From contig NZ_JAELUG010000032.1 in NCBI RefSeq assembly GCF_016429255.1, positions 1 through 54,686 on the forward strand: a stretch of 54,686 nt of DNA, written 5' to 3'. Position 1 is the first letter of the stretch. Every line of letters begins with the position of its first letter. Below, one piece after another: positions 1 through 9,185 of this stretch. A program made the translations under genes and the position numbers. The notes under the pieces were generated by a model, which did no database searches, was not told the DNA's origin, and worked only from the letters and a program-made list of their open reading frames with translations. This DNA comes from Rhizobium sp. ASV8. Lineage in GTDB: Bacteria > Pseudomonadota > Alphaproteobacteria > Rhizobiales > Rhizobiaceae.

Positions 1-948
1 GGTGTAGGCGAGCTGAACGTTCCACTTCAGCTTTTCGTTGATCGGAACGCTAACGCCGCCCCAAACAGCCCAGTCACCCCAGCCGCAGAGATCGCCACGG
101 CCGACCGGGCAAGCAGATGCGTTCAAGTTCGAACCGGCATACTGGTTCAGCTTCTTGCCATCAGTGTTCCAGCCGCCCATCAAGAAGGCCTTGAAGACGC
201 CGAAGTCGGCATCGATACGAGCCTTGACAGCGCCCTCTTCGACGATCGAGTCGTAACCGCCGACGACCTTGAAGCCGAAGTTGCCAGCCTTGTAGCCGAC
301 ACCGGCAACAGCGTTCGGAGCGTAGTGGTTAGCCTTCGACTGAACCCAAGCACCGCCGTAAGACGAAGCGTCCGAACCAGAGTTGCTGTCTTCGAGCGAG
401 ACGACAGCCGTGAAGCCGTTGCCTGCGTCGTAGTTGTAGGTCAACTGGTTGAGTTCGTACGGGCCGTCATAGATCACGTCGTCGTTGATGACGTCGCCAG
501 CGTAACCCGTGTACAGGTTGTACTGCGAATCCTGCTTACCAACGAGGAAGCCGCCGAGGCTGATGTTAGCCCAGAGAAGCTTGGTGGTGGTGGCGTTGCC
601 GTCGTTCCAGTCGAAACGGTAAACGGTGTTGGTCTTCAGCGGACCGTATTCGGTGTCCGATGCCGTGTCGATGCTCAGCTGAGCGCGGGTATGCCAGTAC
701 GTGCCGCGGTCGCCGCCGGGGCCTGGATTGTAGGCATTGTACCAGCCGCCTTCGGTACGGACCATGCCGCCGATCTTGAGGCAGGTTTCGGTGCCCGGAA
801 TGAAGAAGTAGCCAGCACCGTATGCGTCGCAGATGCGAACGTATTCCAGCGGCTCCGGCTCAGCGGCAACGATAGCGTCGGCTGCGTGAGCACCGGATAC
901 TGCTGCCAGCGCAGCAGCGGAGCCGAGAAGAAGGCTCTTGATGTTCAT
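1..948 (-). CDS. Outer-membrane porin, Omp2/RopA family, copy 1 (C-terminus cut by window edge)
   Basis: General diffusion porin of the alphaproteobacterial porin family (trimeric outer-membrane beta barrel). The start ATG at 948 follows CTGGAG. A signal peptide of about 22 residues ends in AHA-AD. The family hallmark RICDAYGAGYFFIPGTETC lies near residues 38-56, with two cysteines likely to pair. About 316 codons are present; by comparison with copy 2, roughly the last 45 residues are missing. Unlike copy 2 it carries a loop insert ACPVGRGDLC, adding a second potential disulfide at the presumed cell surface. It lies downstream of copy 2 on the same strand, but a terminator separates them, so each probably has its own promoter. 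Confidence 0.93.
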   Translation of the reverse strand, partial: MNIKSLLLGSAAALAAVSGAHAADAIVAAEPEPLEYVRICDAYGAGYFFIPGTETCLKIGGMVRTEGGWYNAYNPGPGGDRGTYWHTRAQLSIDTASDTEYGPLKTNTVYRFDWNDGNATTTKLLWANISLGGFLVGKQDSQYNLYTGYAGDVINDDVIYDGPYELNQLTYNYDAGNGFTAVVSLEDSNSGSDASSYGGAWVQSKANHYAPNAVAGVGYKAGNFGFKVVGGYDSIVEEGAVKARIDADFGVFKAFLMGGWNTDGKKLNQYAGSNLNASACPVGRGDLCGWGDWAVWGGVSVPINEKLKWNVQLAYT

Positions 949-1349
949 TAGAAACTCCAGTTTCAATATCAATTAGGTATGAGTCCTCACGCCGAGAAAA
1001 ACGACGCGCCCCACCCCACCTAGATTTTCAAAGTTGACCCCTGATCTGGGAGAACCAAGACAACTAAGTCTTGCTTCCGATTTGGAACCTACAGATCGTT
1101 TTTTTCAGAGCAATATCAGATACAAACTATCGTCATTTATGACGCGCGTTTCAAAAGGTGCGTTGCACAAAAATCACGTCGCAAAACTGTCACAACATCG
1201 CCGCAGTTGAAGCGAGGCTCTACTTCAGATTACTTTTAAAGAAGGCGCAACTTACAAGGTAATATTAAGAGAGAAAATTTCACAATCAAAAAGCGACCAC
1301 GTTTCTCTTCCCAATACTCGAAAAGAAACACAACAGGTCACGTGCCATA
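949..1349. other. Intergenic region between tandem porins
   Basis: No coding signal seen. It should contain the promoter and 5' leader of porin copy 1 (minus strand). It is AT-richer than its surroundings and holds GTGCGTTGCACAA at 1158-1170, related to a motif found elsewhere in the window. No convincing -35/-10 pair could be chosen by eye. Confidence 0.5.
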
Positions 1350-1380
1350 GAAAAAGCCCGGCCAGAAGGCCGGGCTCTTC
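1350..1380 (-). terminator. Rho-independent terminator of porin copy 2
   Basis: Perfect 9-bp stem AGCCCGGCC / GGCCGGGCT (1355-1363 with 1368-1376) around an AGAA loop. On the minus strand it is followed by a T run at 1351-1355. It lies about 45 nt past the stop codon of porin copy 2. Confidence 0.85.
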
Positions 1381-1423
1381 CTCACCGAAGTGAGAAATCT
1401 CAGATGACCGAAGTCAAATCAGA

Positions 1424-2485
1424 TTAGAAGGTACGCTCGAAGCGGAGGATACCGGCCCACTGGTCTTCGTTGATCTTATCCCAGTTGGTGTAAGAAACTT
1501 CCGGCTCGATGAGCAGGTTCTTAACCGGGTTCCACTTAACGTTCGTGGTAGCGGCAAAGGTCTTGTTGTCGGTGTAGGCGAGCTGGAGGTTCCACTTCAG
1601 CTTTTCGTTGATCGGAACGCTTGCACCGCCCCAAACAGCCCAGTCACCCCAACCGATCGTAGCTGCATCGCCACCGCCGTTGGAACCGGCATACTTGTTG
1701 AGCTTGCTGCCATCGGTGTTCCAGCCGCCCATCAAGAAGGCCGAGAATGCGCCGAAGTCAGCGTCAACACGAGCCTTGATAGCGCCTTCTTCAACGATCG
1801 AGTCGTAACCGCCGACGACCTTGAATGCCCATGCACCGGACTTGAAGCCAACACCGGCGACAACGTCAGGAGCGTAGTGGTTGTGGCTGTCTTCGCCGTT
1901 AGCGCCGGTTGCACCTGCGCCAGAATTGCTGTCTTCAACCGAGATCACAGCCGTGAAGCCGTTGCCAGCATCGTAGTTGTAGGTGATCTGGTTGAGTTCG
2001 TACGGGCCGTCATAGACCACGTCGTCGTTGATGACGTCGCCGGCGTAACCGGTGAAGACGTTGAACTGAGAGTCTTCCTTACCGACGAGGAAGCCACCGA
2101 GGCTGATGCTGGCGTGCAGCAGGTTGGTAGCCGTTGCGTTGCCGTCGTTCCAGTCCCAACGCAGTTCGGTGTTGGTCTTCAGCGGGCCGTATTCGGTGTC
2201 CGAAGCCGTCTGCAGACGCAGCTCAGCACGGGTGTGCCACTTGGTGCCGAAGTGAGTGTTCGGGTTGTAAGGGTCGTACCACTGACCTTCGGTACGAACC
2301 TTGCCGCCGATCTTGAGGCAGGTTTCGGTGCCCGGGATGAAGAAGTAACCAGCGCCGTATGCATCGCAGATGCGAACGTATTCGAGCGGCTCAGGCTCAG
2401 CAGCAACGATAGCGTCGGCTGCATGAGCGCCGGAAACTGCTGCAAGCGCAGCAGCGGAGCCGAGAAGAAGGCTCTTGATGTTCAT
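1424..2485 (-). CDS. Outer-membrane porin, Omp2/RopA family, copy 2 (complete)
   Basis: Complete 353-residue porin. The ATG is preceded by CTGGAGG at good spacing. The signal peptide (about residues 1-22) is identical to that of copy 1, as is the region through GTETCLKIGG. The chain ends in FERTF, with the terminal Phe typical of outer-membrane barrels that fold through BamA. Copies 1 and 2 share long identical blocks (for example YAGDVINDD, GGYDSIVEEGA) broken by divergent loops, suggesting tandem duplication with loop diversification or gene conversion. It probably lets small hydrophilic solutes across the outer membrane; relatives are abundant major outer-membrane proteins (RopA in Rhizobium). 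Whether the copies differ in expression cannot be read here. Confidence 0.95.
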   Translation of the reverse strand: MNIKSLLLGSAAALAAVSGAHAADAIVAAEPEPLEYVRICDAYGAGYFFIPGTETCLKIGGKVRTEGQWYDPYNPNTHFGTKWHTRAELRLQTASDTEYGPLKTNTELRWDWNDGNATATNLLHASISLGGFLVGKEDSQFNVFTGYAGDVINDDVVYDGPYELNQITYNYDAGNGFTAVISVEDSNSGAGATGANGEDSHNHYAPDVVAGVGFKSGAWAFKVVGGYDSIVEEGAIKARVDADFGAFSAFLMGGWNTDGSKLNKYAGSNGGGDAATIGWGDWAVWGGASVPINEKLKWNLQLAYTDNKTFAATTNVKWNPVKNLLIEPEVSYTNWDKINEDQWAGILRFERTF

Positions 2486-3122
2486 ATTGACCTCCAGTCA
2501 AAGTTTTTATCGAGAATAAGAACTACCCGAAGGTATTCCCTGTCCTATCCTCGCGTTTCAAGAAGTGGACGATCAATCGCCCTCGCTTCCGAGAGTGAAA
2601 ATACAAGACGTGCTCTGTCACGCAATCGACATCTTCTCGGAAAGGGTGATTTGCGTAAGCCTTCCGTAAGCCCTGTTGCCGAAAGGACACAAAACGACAG
2701 CGGCGCGGCAATAGAGGTTTAGACTTCGTTAAGAAAATCCTTAATCTACGGGCACTTATACGACAGCTCCAGAGATTGCCCAAGAAACGGGATTCGGCCG
2801 CAACACAGCCATTGCGCTGCAAAACAAGGGATTCAGCGATGAATGGAGCGCCAGTTGTGCTCCTTGCCATACAAATCGGTGGTAGCAGCGCGCCCCAAGA
2901 CCACTCACCTCACCGTCCCGAATCGATGCACCTACCCGGATGATTCTGTTTTGCCTCTCTCGAGATCGCACGACAGACGATGCTCGAGAGAGACAACGGC
3001 GCGACCAAGCAAGAGAATTTGAGGGGAATCGGTGAAGCGGAAGACCGAGCATCACAGGATGTGGTCGGACAGGTAGACCCAAACTCGATGTTGGGCGGCT
3101 GGCGACATGGCTGAGATTGAAA
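2486..3122. other. Long intergenic region between porin 2 and tRNA-Ser
   Basis: No ORF here has a convincing start, SD or recognisable protein; those present look like non-coding reading frames. The left part (about 2486-2760) should hold the promoter and leader of porin 2, including a TTAA-N8-TTAA pair at 2729-2744. I see nothing else that can be assigned. Confidence 0.5.
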
Positions 3123-3212
3123 TGGCGGAGAAGATGGGATTCGAACCCACGATACCATTTCTGGTATACTCCCTTAGCAGGGGAGCGCCTTCGACCACTC
3201 GGCCACCTCTCC
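3123..3212 (-). tRNA. tRNA-Ser (GCU anticodon)
   Basis: A 90-nt class II tRNA reads on the minus strand from GGAGAGG to an encoded 3' CCA. The acceptor pairs GGAGAGG with CTTCTCC (one G-U). The D arm contains GAGTGG, the anticodon loop is CTGCTAA (GCU), and a long variable arm (TATACC/GGTATC) precedes the T arm GGGTTCGAATCCC. The long variable arm and GCU anticodon identify a serine tRNA reading AGC/AGU. Confidence 0.96.
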
Positions 3213-3396
3213 GGTGCGGCCCTGATAGGGCCATTCATTTATCGACGCAAGCGCTTTTTCGCCTTCCCCACCTTCTTTCCTATAATCGGCGATAGCCGGC
3301 TGCCGAATTCCCCAGGCTTTAAAGAGACGACGTTGGCTTTTCTGCTCTTGCGCATGCCGTGCCGCGAAACGCCACGACACTTTCGCGCGACATGCT

Positions 3397-4614
3397 TTAA
3401 GCCAGGAGCTGCTTGAGGTCTGCCGCCGGGTCCGAAAGAATCGCTCTGGACGGCGTAGTCCCTGCTTCCAGAAGCTTCTTGCCGGCCACATAGGCCTTTG
3501 CATCGTTTATGGCGTCGACGGCAATGAAGCGACCCTGCTTGAAATACCAGACGGAGGCAGCGCCCTCACGTGCCCCTGGGCGCAGCAATGTCTCGTCATA
3601 GCCAAGATTGAAGCCGGCAATCTGCAGCTTCACGTCATATTGATCCGACCAGAACCACGGCTTCGGATCATAGGCCTTATCGCCGCCGGCAATGATCTCG
3701 GCTGCGGCGTCCGCCTGGTCGACGGCGTTCTGCACCGATTCGAGCCGGATTCGCGTGCCGTCCCACGGCAGTTCGACGCAATCGCCCATGGCGAAGATGG
3801 ATGGATCGGAGGTGCGGGCAAACGAATCGACAACAATGCCGTTGCCGACCTCCAGGCCCGCTTCCTTGGCGAGCCTGTCATTCGGAGCAACCCCGATACC
3901 CACCACGACGAAATCGACGTCGATTGTGGTTCCATCGGAAAGCTCGGCAGCGACGACATGACCGTTACGGCCGACGAGTTGCTTCAGTCCCGTCTTCTCG
4001 CGAATGACGACATCATGTTTCTGATGGATCGCTCGGAATATATCGGCCGTTTCCTTGGCCGCGACCCGCTGCAGGATCCGCTCGCTCATTTCGATAAGGG
4101 TAACTTCAAGGCCGCGATGGCGCGCGACTGCTGCGGCCTCCAGGCCGATATACCCGCCGCCGATGATGAGGACCCGGCGGCCCGGGCGCATCTCTTCGGC
4201 AAGGAGATCGGCATCGCGCTTGTCACGAGCGACATACACGCCTTCCAGGGCGCCGCCGACGGAAGGCGGAAGGCGGCGCGGCGTGGAGCCGGTGGCCAGC
4301 GCCAGCGTCTCATACTCCAGCCTGGAACCATCCTGCGTGACAATCTGCTTCGCAGTACGGTCGATCTGCTCGACCCATGTGGATAGACGGATCTCGACAT
4401 TGTTGTCCGCGTACCATTGTTCCGGGCGGAACAGCAGCCGGTCGAAACTCATCTCGCCGAGGAGATACTTTTTGGTCAGGGGCGGTCGCTGGTAGGGCAG
4501 GCTCTGCTCTGCACCCGCGATGGTGATAGGCCTTGAATCACCAAGCGCCCGCAATTTGGCTGCGAGCGCAAAACCCGCCTGCCCGGCCCCAACAATGACC
4601 AATCTGCCCGTCAC
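3397..4614 (-). CDS. FAD/NAD(P)-dependent ferredoxin reductase-like oxidoreductase
   Basis: 405-residue flavoprotein of the putidaredoxin/rhodocoxin reductase type, which moves electrons from NAD(P)H through FAD to a [2Fe-2S] ferredoxin. Visible motifs are the N-terminal FAD site GAGQAG (residues 9-14), the ATG motif ALATGSTPRR near 105-114, the NAD(P) site GGGYIG (152-157) and the second FAD contact FAMGDC (274-279). The C-terminal reductase domain (about 325-400) is typical of this group. The start is GTG at 4614 with GGAG eight bases upstream. No ferredoxin or P450 gene is adjacent, so the redox partner is unknown. Confidence 0.88.
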   Translation of the reverse strand: MTGRLVIVGAGQAGFALAAKLRALGDSRPITIAGAEQSLPYQRPPLTKKYLLGEMSFDRLLFRPEQWYADNNVEIRLSTWVEQIDRTAKQIVTQDGSRLEYETLALATGSTPRRLPPSVGGALEGVYVARDKRDADLLAEEMRPGRRVLIIGGGYIGLEAAAVARHRGLEVTLIEMSERILQRVAAKETADIFRAIHQKHDVVIREKTGLKQLVGRNGHVVAAELSDGTTIDVDFVVVGIGVAPNDRLAKEAGLEVGNGIVVDSFARTSDPSIFAMGDCVELPWDGTRIRLESVQNAVDQADAAAEIIAGGDKAYDPKPWFWSDQYDVKLQIAGFNLGYDETLLRPGAREGAASVWYFKQGRFIAVDAINDAKAYVAGKKLLEAGTTPSRAILSDPAADLKQLLA

Positions 4615-4762
4615 GATCCGTTCTCCATATTGTTATTATATGGTGTGCCGCCAGCAAGAGGCAGGCAGGCACACTTATGGCCTCAGGGGTAACGCCTACA
4701 TCTGTAAGCGTCAATCATGACTGACACTGCACCCCGGATCGGGAGAAAGTTAGGCCGAAGTA

Positions 4763-5881
4763 CTATTGAGCGATCTCGATCCAGCGCCGCTCATGGAAGG
4801 ACCGAGCCATGGCATGGACTGACTTCTCTATACGCAAGCCATCTGTGAAACCGACAACTGACGCAGCGTCACCGGAAATGGCGCGGATCAACTCGCGGCA
4901 TTCAATGATCTTCAAATCGTTGAAGCCGAGACCGTGGCCCGGCGCCGGAATGAATCGGTCGTAGGGCTTGTGAGCTGGCGCGGCGAGCACCTTGCGGAAA
5001 CCCTGTTCGCTATCCCTGCCCTCGGCCTGATAGAGTTCGAATTCGTTCATGCGCTCCTGATCATAAGAGATCGAGCCCTTGGAGCCGAATATCTGCAGAG
5101 CTATCCGCCCCTTGCGACCCCAGGCCGAGCGATTGGCCATGAGTACGGCGGAAACGCCGCCGCCAAGCCGCATCAGCACATTGGCGAGATCATGGTTCTC
5201 GACGGCACGGCTGCCGCCGTCCTTCAACGGGCGCTCGGCATAGGGCTTCACCATATCGGTGATGACGGCCTCCACATGTCCGAACAGAAACCAGAGTAAC
5301 GAAAGCGGATGCACAGCGAAATCATCCAATGCACCGTAGCCGGAGGCAAGCTCGCTCTTCCAATAGAAGAGGCCGCTCGGATCGGCCATGAAATCCTCGT
5401 CCATTTCGACGCGAACGTGATTGACGACACCGATCGCGCCGTCCTCGATCAACGACTTGATGTGCCGCATGACCGGGTTCTGGATATAATTGTAACCGAG
5501 AATGGCGACCTTGCCGGAAGCCCTAGCCGCAGCGAGCATACGCTCGGCATCGTCAAAGGCCGGCGCCATGGGCTTTTCACACCAGACATGTTTGCCAGCC
5601 TCGAGAGCTGCAATGGCCATTTCGGGATGGAACTGATTGGGCGTGGTGACGGAGACGACATCGACCTCGGGATCGGCGATGAGGTCGCGCCAGTTGGCCG
5701 TCGCCTTCTCGAAGCCGAATTCATCGCCGCGCGCCTTTGCCAAATCGGCATTCGCTTCAGCCAGATGAACAAGGCGAGGTCGCGCCACATCACCGAATAC
5801 GGTCTTGACCGCATTCCATGCCAGCGCATGGCATTTGCCCATATAGCCCGTACCGATCAGTCCAACGCCCAGTGGCTTCAT
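4763..5881 (-). CDS. Gfo/Idh/MocA-family dehydrogenase linked to the inositol cluster
   Basis: NAD(P)-dependent sugar or inositol dehydrogenase, 372 residues. The start is placed at the ATG at 5881, where GGAGGAG lies about 10 bases upstream and the Rossmann motif GLIGTGYMG follows at residues 7-15; an upstream in-frame ATG at 6016 lacks such a site. The EKP motif (102-104) and DDFAVH (186-191), with the usual catalytic Asp/His region, are present. It is transcribed divergently from iolR next to iolCDEB, so an inositol, inosose or related substrate is likely. Sinorhizobium has a similarly placed oxidoreductase, as I recall (iolY); myo- versus scyllo-inositol specificity cannot be decided from sequence. 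Confidence 0.85.
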   Translation of the reverse strand: MKPLGVGLIGTGYMGKCHALAWNAVKTVFGDVARPRLVHLAEANADLAKARGDEFGFEKATANWRDLIADPEVDVVSVTTPNQFHPEMAIAALEAGKHVWCEKPMAPAFDDAERMLAAARASGKVAILGYNYIQNPVMRHIKSLIEDGAIGVVNHVRVEMDEDFMADPSGLFYWKSELASGYGALDDFAVHPLSLLWFLFGHVEAVITDMVKPYAERPLKDGGSRAVENHDLANVLMRLGGGVSAVLMANRSAWGRKGRIALQIFGSKGSISYDQERMNEFELYQAEGRDSEQGFRKVLAAPAHKPYDRFIPAPGHGLGFNDLKIIECRELIRAISGDAASVVGFTDGLRIEKSVHAMARSFHERRWIEIAQ

Positions 5882-6064
5882 CTGCCTGTTCTCCTCCGCT
5901 TCCACCCGAAGCGGAGCCATTTTTGGAATGTTTAGACCGTTTTGGCAAGCGTGCTCTCTTGCAAGCCATAGCCTTATTTCCGCCGAATGCGTGATTTTTC
6001 TTTTTAAATTATGCACTTAAAAATATTCGTGCCGAACAAATCGAAATCCGCTATCTTTGCGAAT

Positions 6065-6082
6065 ATGGAATACATATTCCAT
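6065..6082. promoter_or_regulatory. Palindromic operator, probable IolR site 1
   Basis: Perfect inverted repeat ATGGAATA-CA-TATTCCAT in the divergent region between the dehydrogenase and iolR, 12 bases before the chosen iolR ATG. Its core GGAATA-NN-TATTCC recurs at 6976-6989 before iolC. A pair of matching palindromes flanking an RpiR-type regulator fits autoregulation plus control of the catabolic operon. Protein binding is inferred. Confidence 0.75.
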
Positions 6083-6094
6083 TACAGGGACGAA

Positions 6095-6982
6095 ATGGCG
6101 GAAACAGGCATGGATAACGGTATCGATACGCAGACGAGGGTGCCGCGCGACTTCGAAAGTCTGCGCAGCAACATTATTGAGCGCAAGAACACCATGCCGA
6201 AGCGCCTTGCTCAGGTGGCCGCCTTCGCGCTTGGCAATCCCGACGAAATCGCCTTCGGCACGACGGCGAGTATCGCAGCTGCCGCCGAAGTCCAGCCTTC
6301 GACGCTGGTGCGTCTTGCTCACCACCTCGGCTATGACGGCTTTTCCGATCTGCAAAGCATTTTCCGCGAGCGGCTGCGCGACCGGACGCTGAGTTACGAA
6401 GAACGCCTGGTGACCCTTGAGCGCTCCGGTAGCGAAAATGAGGAAGCCAGCATTCTTTCCGGCTTCCTGTCCGCAGCAAGCCAATCGGTCAACAAGCTCG
6501 CTGCGACCATCGAAACGGAGACCTTCGCTAACGCGGTCGACGTGCTCGCGGCGGCCGAAACGATCTATCTCATAGCCAAGCGCCGCTCCTATCCGCTCAC
6601 CGCGCATATGGCCTATGCCTTCTCGAAGCTGAACATACGTCATCAGATCGTCGCTTCACCGAACGGTATCGACGGCGAGATCGCTCGCTTTGCCACGCAA
6701 AAGGATGCCGCGATTGCCGCCAGCTTTTCCCCCTACGCCGCCGAAAGCCTAACGCACGCCCAGGATCTGGCTGCACGCAATGTACCTGTCATTGCCATCA
6801 CCGATTCGGCCTTCTCGCCACTCACCGCCTGCGCCACACACTGGTTCGAGGTAGCCGAGACCGATTTCGCCGGGTTCCGCTCCATGTCGGCATCGATGGC
6901 ATTGGCCATGGCCTTCCCCGTTGCCATTGCCGAGCGGCGACGAAAAGCTGCGGCAAAAGCCGACAAAACCAAAATGGAATAA
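6095..6982 (+). CDS. iolR: RpiR-family transcriptional regulator of inositol catabolism
   Basis: 295-residue repressor-type protein with an N-terminal RpiR helix-turn-helix domain (about residues 10-85, including AAEVQPSTLVRLAHHLGYDG) and a C-terminal SIS sugar-phosphate-binding domain (about 125-265). Start choice: ATG 6095, preceded by ACAGGGA. The earlier in-frame ATGs at 6011 and 6065 would place the presumed operator inside the coding region. Rhizobial IolR proteins of this family repress iol genes until a phosphorylated inositol intermediate binds; that is family knowledge. Its position between the divergent dehydrogenase and iolC, with a palindrome on each side, supports the same role. 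Confidence 0.88.
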   Translation: MAETGMDNGIDTQTRVPRDFESLRSNIIERKNTMPKRLAQVAAFALGNPDEIAFGTTASIAAAAEVQPSTLVRLAHHLGYDGFSDLQSIFRERLRDRTLSYEERLVTLERSGSENEEASILSGFLSAASQSVNKLAATIETETFANAVDVLAAAETIYLIAKRRSYPLTAHMAYAFSKLNIRHQIVASPNGIDGEIARFATQKDAAIAASFSPYAAESLTHAQDLAARNVPVIAITDSAFSPLTACATHWFEVAETDFAGFRSMSASMALAMAFPVAIAERRRKAAAKADKTKME

Positions 6983-6989
6983 ATATTCC
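6976..6989. promoter_or_regulatory. Palindromic operator, probable IolR site 2
   Basis: GGAATA-AA-TATTCC, the same core as site 1. It overlaps the last codons of iolR and ends three bases before the TTGACA at 6993, so a bound repressor would block the iolC promoter. Confidence 0.75.
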
Positions 6990-6992
6990 GAA

Positions 6993-7021
6993 TTGACAAA
7001 AACTCGGAACCTATGTTTCAT
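6993..7021 (+). promoter_or_regulatory. Candidate iolCDEB promoter
   Basis: TTGACA at 6993-6998 is a perfect sigma70-type -35. A weak -10 candidate TTTCAT lies 17 bases further (7016-7021). It sits directly downstream of operator 2 and about 140 bases before iolC. The -10 is poor, so the exact start site is uncertain. Confidence 0.5.
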
Positions 7022-7161
7022 TGCAACCAGGATAGCGGCGACAGAAAATGGCCAGCCAATCCACCGCAACCGGGACGATACGAATACCGGCACTTTCAAT
7101 GACGCATGATCTCGGCGCAGGCTGAAGAGCAAAAGAGGTCATGCATGGACGGGAGGACATC

Positions 7162-9096
7162 ATGGCACACGGCAATTCTGGCGCTGAGCCGGAGGCAAGA
7201 CTCGATGTGATCACCATTGGACGATCCTCCGTCGATCTTTACGGTCAGCAGATCGGATCGAAGCTTGAGGATATCGCGTCCTTCGCCAAGTCCGTCGGCG
7301 GTTGTCCGGCCAACATCGCCGTCGGCACTGCGAGGCTCGGGCTGAAATCCGGCCTCATTACCCGCGTCGGCGATGAGCAGATGGGCCGTTTCATCCGTGA
7401 ACAGACCGCGCGCGAAGGTGTCGCCGTCGATGGGATTGCAACGGACAAAGAGCGCCTGACGGCGCTCGTCCTTTTGGCGGTCGAGGCCGAAGGCGTCTCG
7501 CCGATGATCTTCTATCGCTCCGATTGCGCCGACATGGCGCTCGATGAAGGTGACATCGACGAGAACTTCATCAAGTCCTCGAACGCAGTCCTCGTCTCCG
7601 GCACGCATTTCTCCAAGCCCAATACCGAAGCGGCGCAACGCAAGGCGATCCGCATTGCCAAGTCGAACGGCCGCAAGGTGATCTTCGATATCGATTACAG
7701 GCCGAATCTCTGGGGCCTTGCCGGCCATGCCGAAGGCTTCGAGCGCTATGTGAAGTCGGATCGCGTGTCCTCCAAGATGAAGGAGACGCTGCCGGATTGC
7801 GACCTGATCGTCGGAACGGAAGAAGAGATCATGATCGCGTCGGGCGCAGACGACGTGCTCGGCGCGTTGAAGGAGATCCGCCGTCTCTCGCCCGCCGTCA
7901 TCGTGCTCAAGCGCGGCGCTATGGGCTGCATCGTCTATGATGGCCCGATTTCCGACGATCTTGAAGCCGGTATCGTCGGTCAGGGTTTTCCGATCGAGGT
8001 GTTCAACGTTCTCGGCGCCGGCGATGCCTTCATGTCCGGCTTCCTGCGCGGCTATCTGCGCGGCGAGCCCTTGAAGACCTGCGCCACCTGGGCCAATGCC
8101 TGCGGCGCCTTTGCCGTTTCCCGCCTGCTCTGCTCGCCGGAATATCCGACGTGGGCCGAGCTCGACTTCTTCCTGAAGACCGGCAGCAAACACCGCGCCC
8201 TGCGCAAGGACGAAGCGATCAACCATATTCACTGGGCAACGACCCGGCGCAGCGACGAAATTCCGTTGCTGATGGCGCTTGCCATCGACCATCGTTCGCA
8301 ACTCGTCAGCGTCTGCGATGAGCTGGGCATCGGGCACGACAAGATAGTCGCTTTCAAGCGGCTTGCCGTCGAGGCGGCGGCACGGGTGGCTGACGGCCGG
8401 CCCGGCTATGGCATGCTGATCGACGAGCGTTTCGGCCGCGATGCCTTCTTCGATGCCGCAACGAAAAACTTCTCCTGGATCGGTCGCCCCGTCGAGCTGC
8501 CGGGATCGAAGCCGTTGAGATTCGAATTCAGCCAGGATATCGGCTCGCAGCTCGTCGAATGGCCGCTCAGCCATTGCATCAAGTGCCTGTGCTTCTATCA
8601 TCCGGACGATCCGAAGGAATTGAAGGCCGAGCAGCAGGAAAAGTTGCGGACGCTGTTCGAAGCAGCGCGCAAGGTTGGCCGCGAACTTTTGGTTGAAATC
8701 ATCGCCAGCAAGAACGGTCCGCTGACGGACGATACGATCCCGACGGCGCTGGAAGAGCTTTATGCGCTCGGCATCAAGCCGGACTGGTGGAAGCTGGAGC
8801 CGCAAGAATCGACCGCTGCATGGAAAAAAATCGATGCCGTGATCGCCAAAAATGATCCATTGTGCCGGGGCATCGTGCTGCTCGGTCTGGAGGCGCCGGC
8901 AGAGGAGCTGATCCGCAGCTTCGAGGCGACGCTCGCTGCGCCATCGGTCAAGGGTTTCGCCGTCGGACGGACGATCTTCTCCGACGTGGCACGGGCCTGG
9001 TTGTCGGGCGGGATTAACGACGAGGAAGCGATTGCCGACATGGCCGGCCGCTTCCGGCAATTGACGGCGGCGTGGCTCAAAACCCGCGGCCTGTGA
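7162..9096 (+). CDS. iolC: Bifunctional 5-dehydro-2-deoxygluconokinase / DKGP aldolase-like fusion
   Basis: 644-residue fusion. The N-terminal half (about 14-320) is a PfkB-family kinase with GGCPANIAVG (46-55) and the catalytic GAGDAF motif near 285. It phosphorylates 5-dehydro-2-deoxy-D-gluconate. The C-terminal half (about 330-640) is the DUF2090/IolC C-terminal domain, related to class I aldolases and thought to cleave the phosphorylated product, replacing a separate IolJ. The ATG at 7162 was chosen because GGGAGGA lies six bases upstream; ATG 7141 has a weaker site. First gene of iolCDEB. Aldolase activity is annotated by family and is not visible as a proven active site here. Confidence 0.92.
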   Translation: MAHGNSGAEPEARLDVITIGRSSVDLYGQQIGSKLEDIASFAKSVGGCPANIAVGTARLGLKSGLITRVGDEQMGRFIREQTAREGVAVDGIATDKERLTALVLLAVEAEGVSPMIFYRSDCADMALDEGDIDENFIKSSNAVLVSGTHFSKPNTEAAQRKAIRIAKSNGRKVIFDIDYRPNLWGLAGHAEGFERYVKSDRVSSKMKETLPDCDLIVGTEEEIMIASGADDVLGALKEIRRLSPAVIVLKRGAMGCIVYDGPISDDLEAGIVGQGFPIEVFNVLGAGDAFMSGFLRGYLRGEPLKTCATWANACGAFAVSRLLCSPEYPTWAELDFFLKTGSKHRALRKDEAINHIHWATTRRSDEIPLLMALAIDHRSQLVSVCDELGIGHDKIVAFKRLAVEAAARVADGRPGYGMLIDERFGRDAFFDAATKNFSWIGRPVELPGSKPLRFEFSQDIGSQLVEWPLSHCIKCLCFYHPDDPKELKAEQQEKLRTLFEAARKVGRELLVEIIASKNGPLTDDTIPTALEELYALGIKPDWWKLEPQESTAAWKKIDAVIAKNDPLCRGIVLLGLEAPAEELIRSFEATLAAPSVKGFAVGRTIFSDVARAWLSGGINDEEAIADMAGRFRQLTAAWLKTRGL

Positions 9097-9185
9097 AATT
9101 TCGGAGCGATTCCAGCAAAGGCGCATAGCGGTTTTGCATCCGGAATTGCTTGAAACGAAGAGATACGGCATTTGGGAGGCGCCCG

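Noticed and set aside
1877..2722. Plus-strand ORF opposite porin copy 2
   Set aside because: Antisense to a certain porin gene; a similar spurious frame occurs opposite copy 1.
2523..3238. Minus-strand ORFs between porin 2 and the tRNA
   Set aside because: Overlap one another and the tRNA; no SD or family; compositionally random.
6011..6094. Longer iolR start at ATG 6011 or 6065
   Set aside because: Would put the palindromic operator inside the coding sequence and has no SD; the family N-terminus fits 6095.
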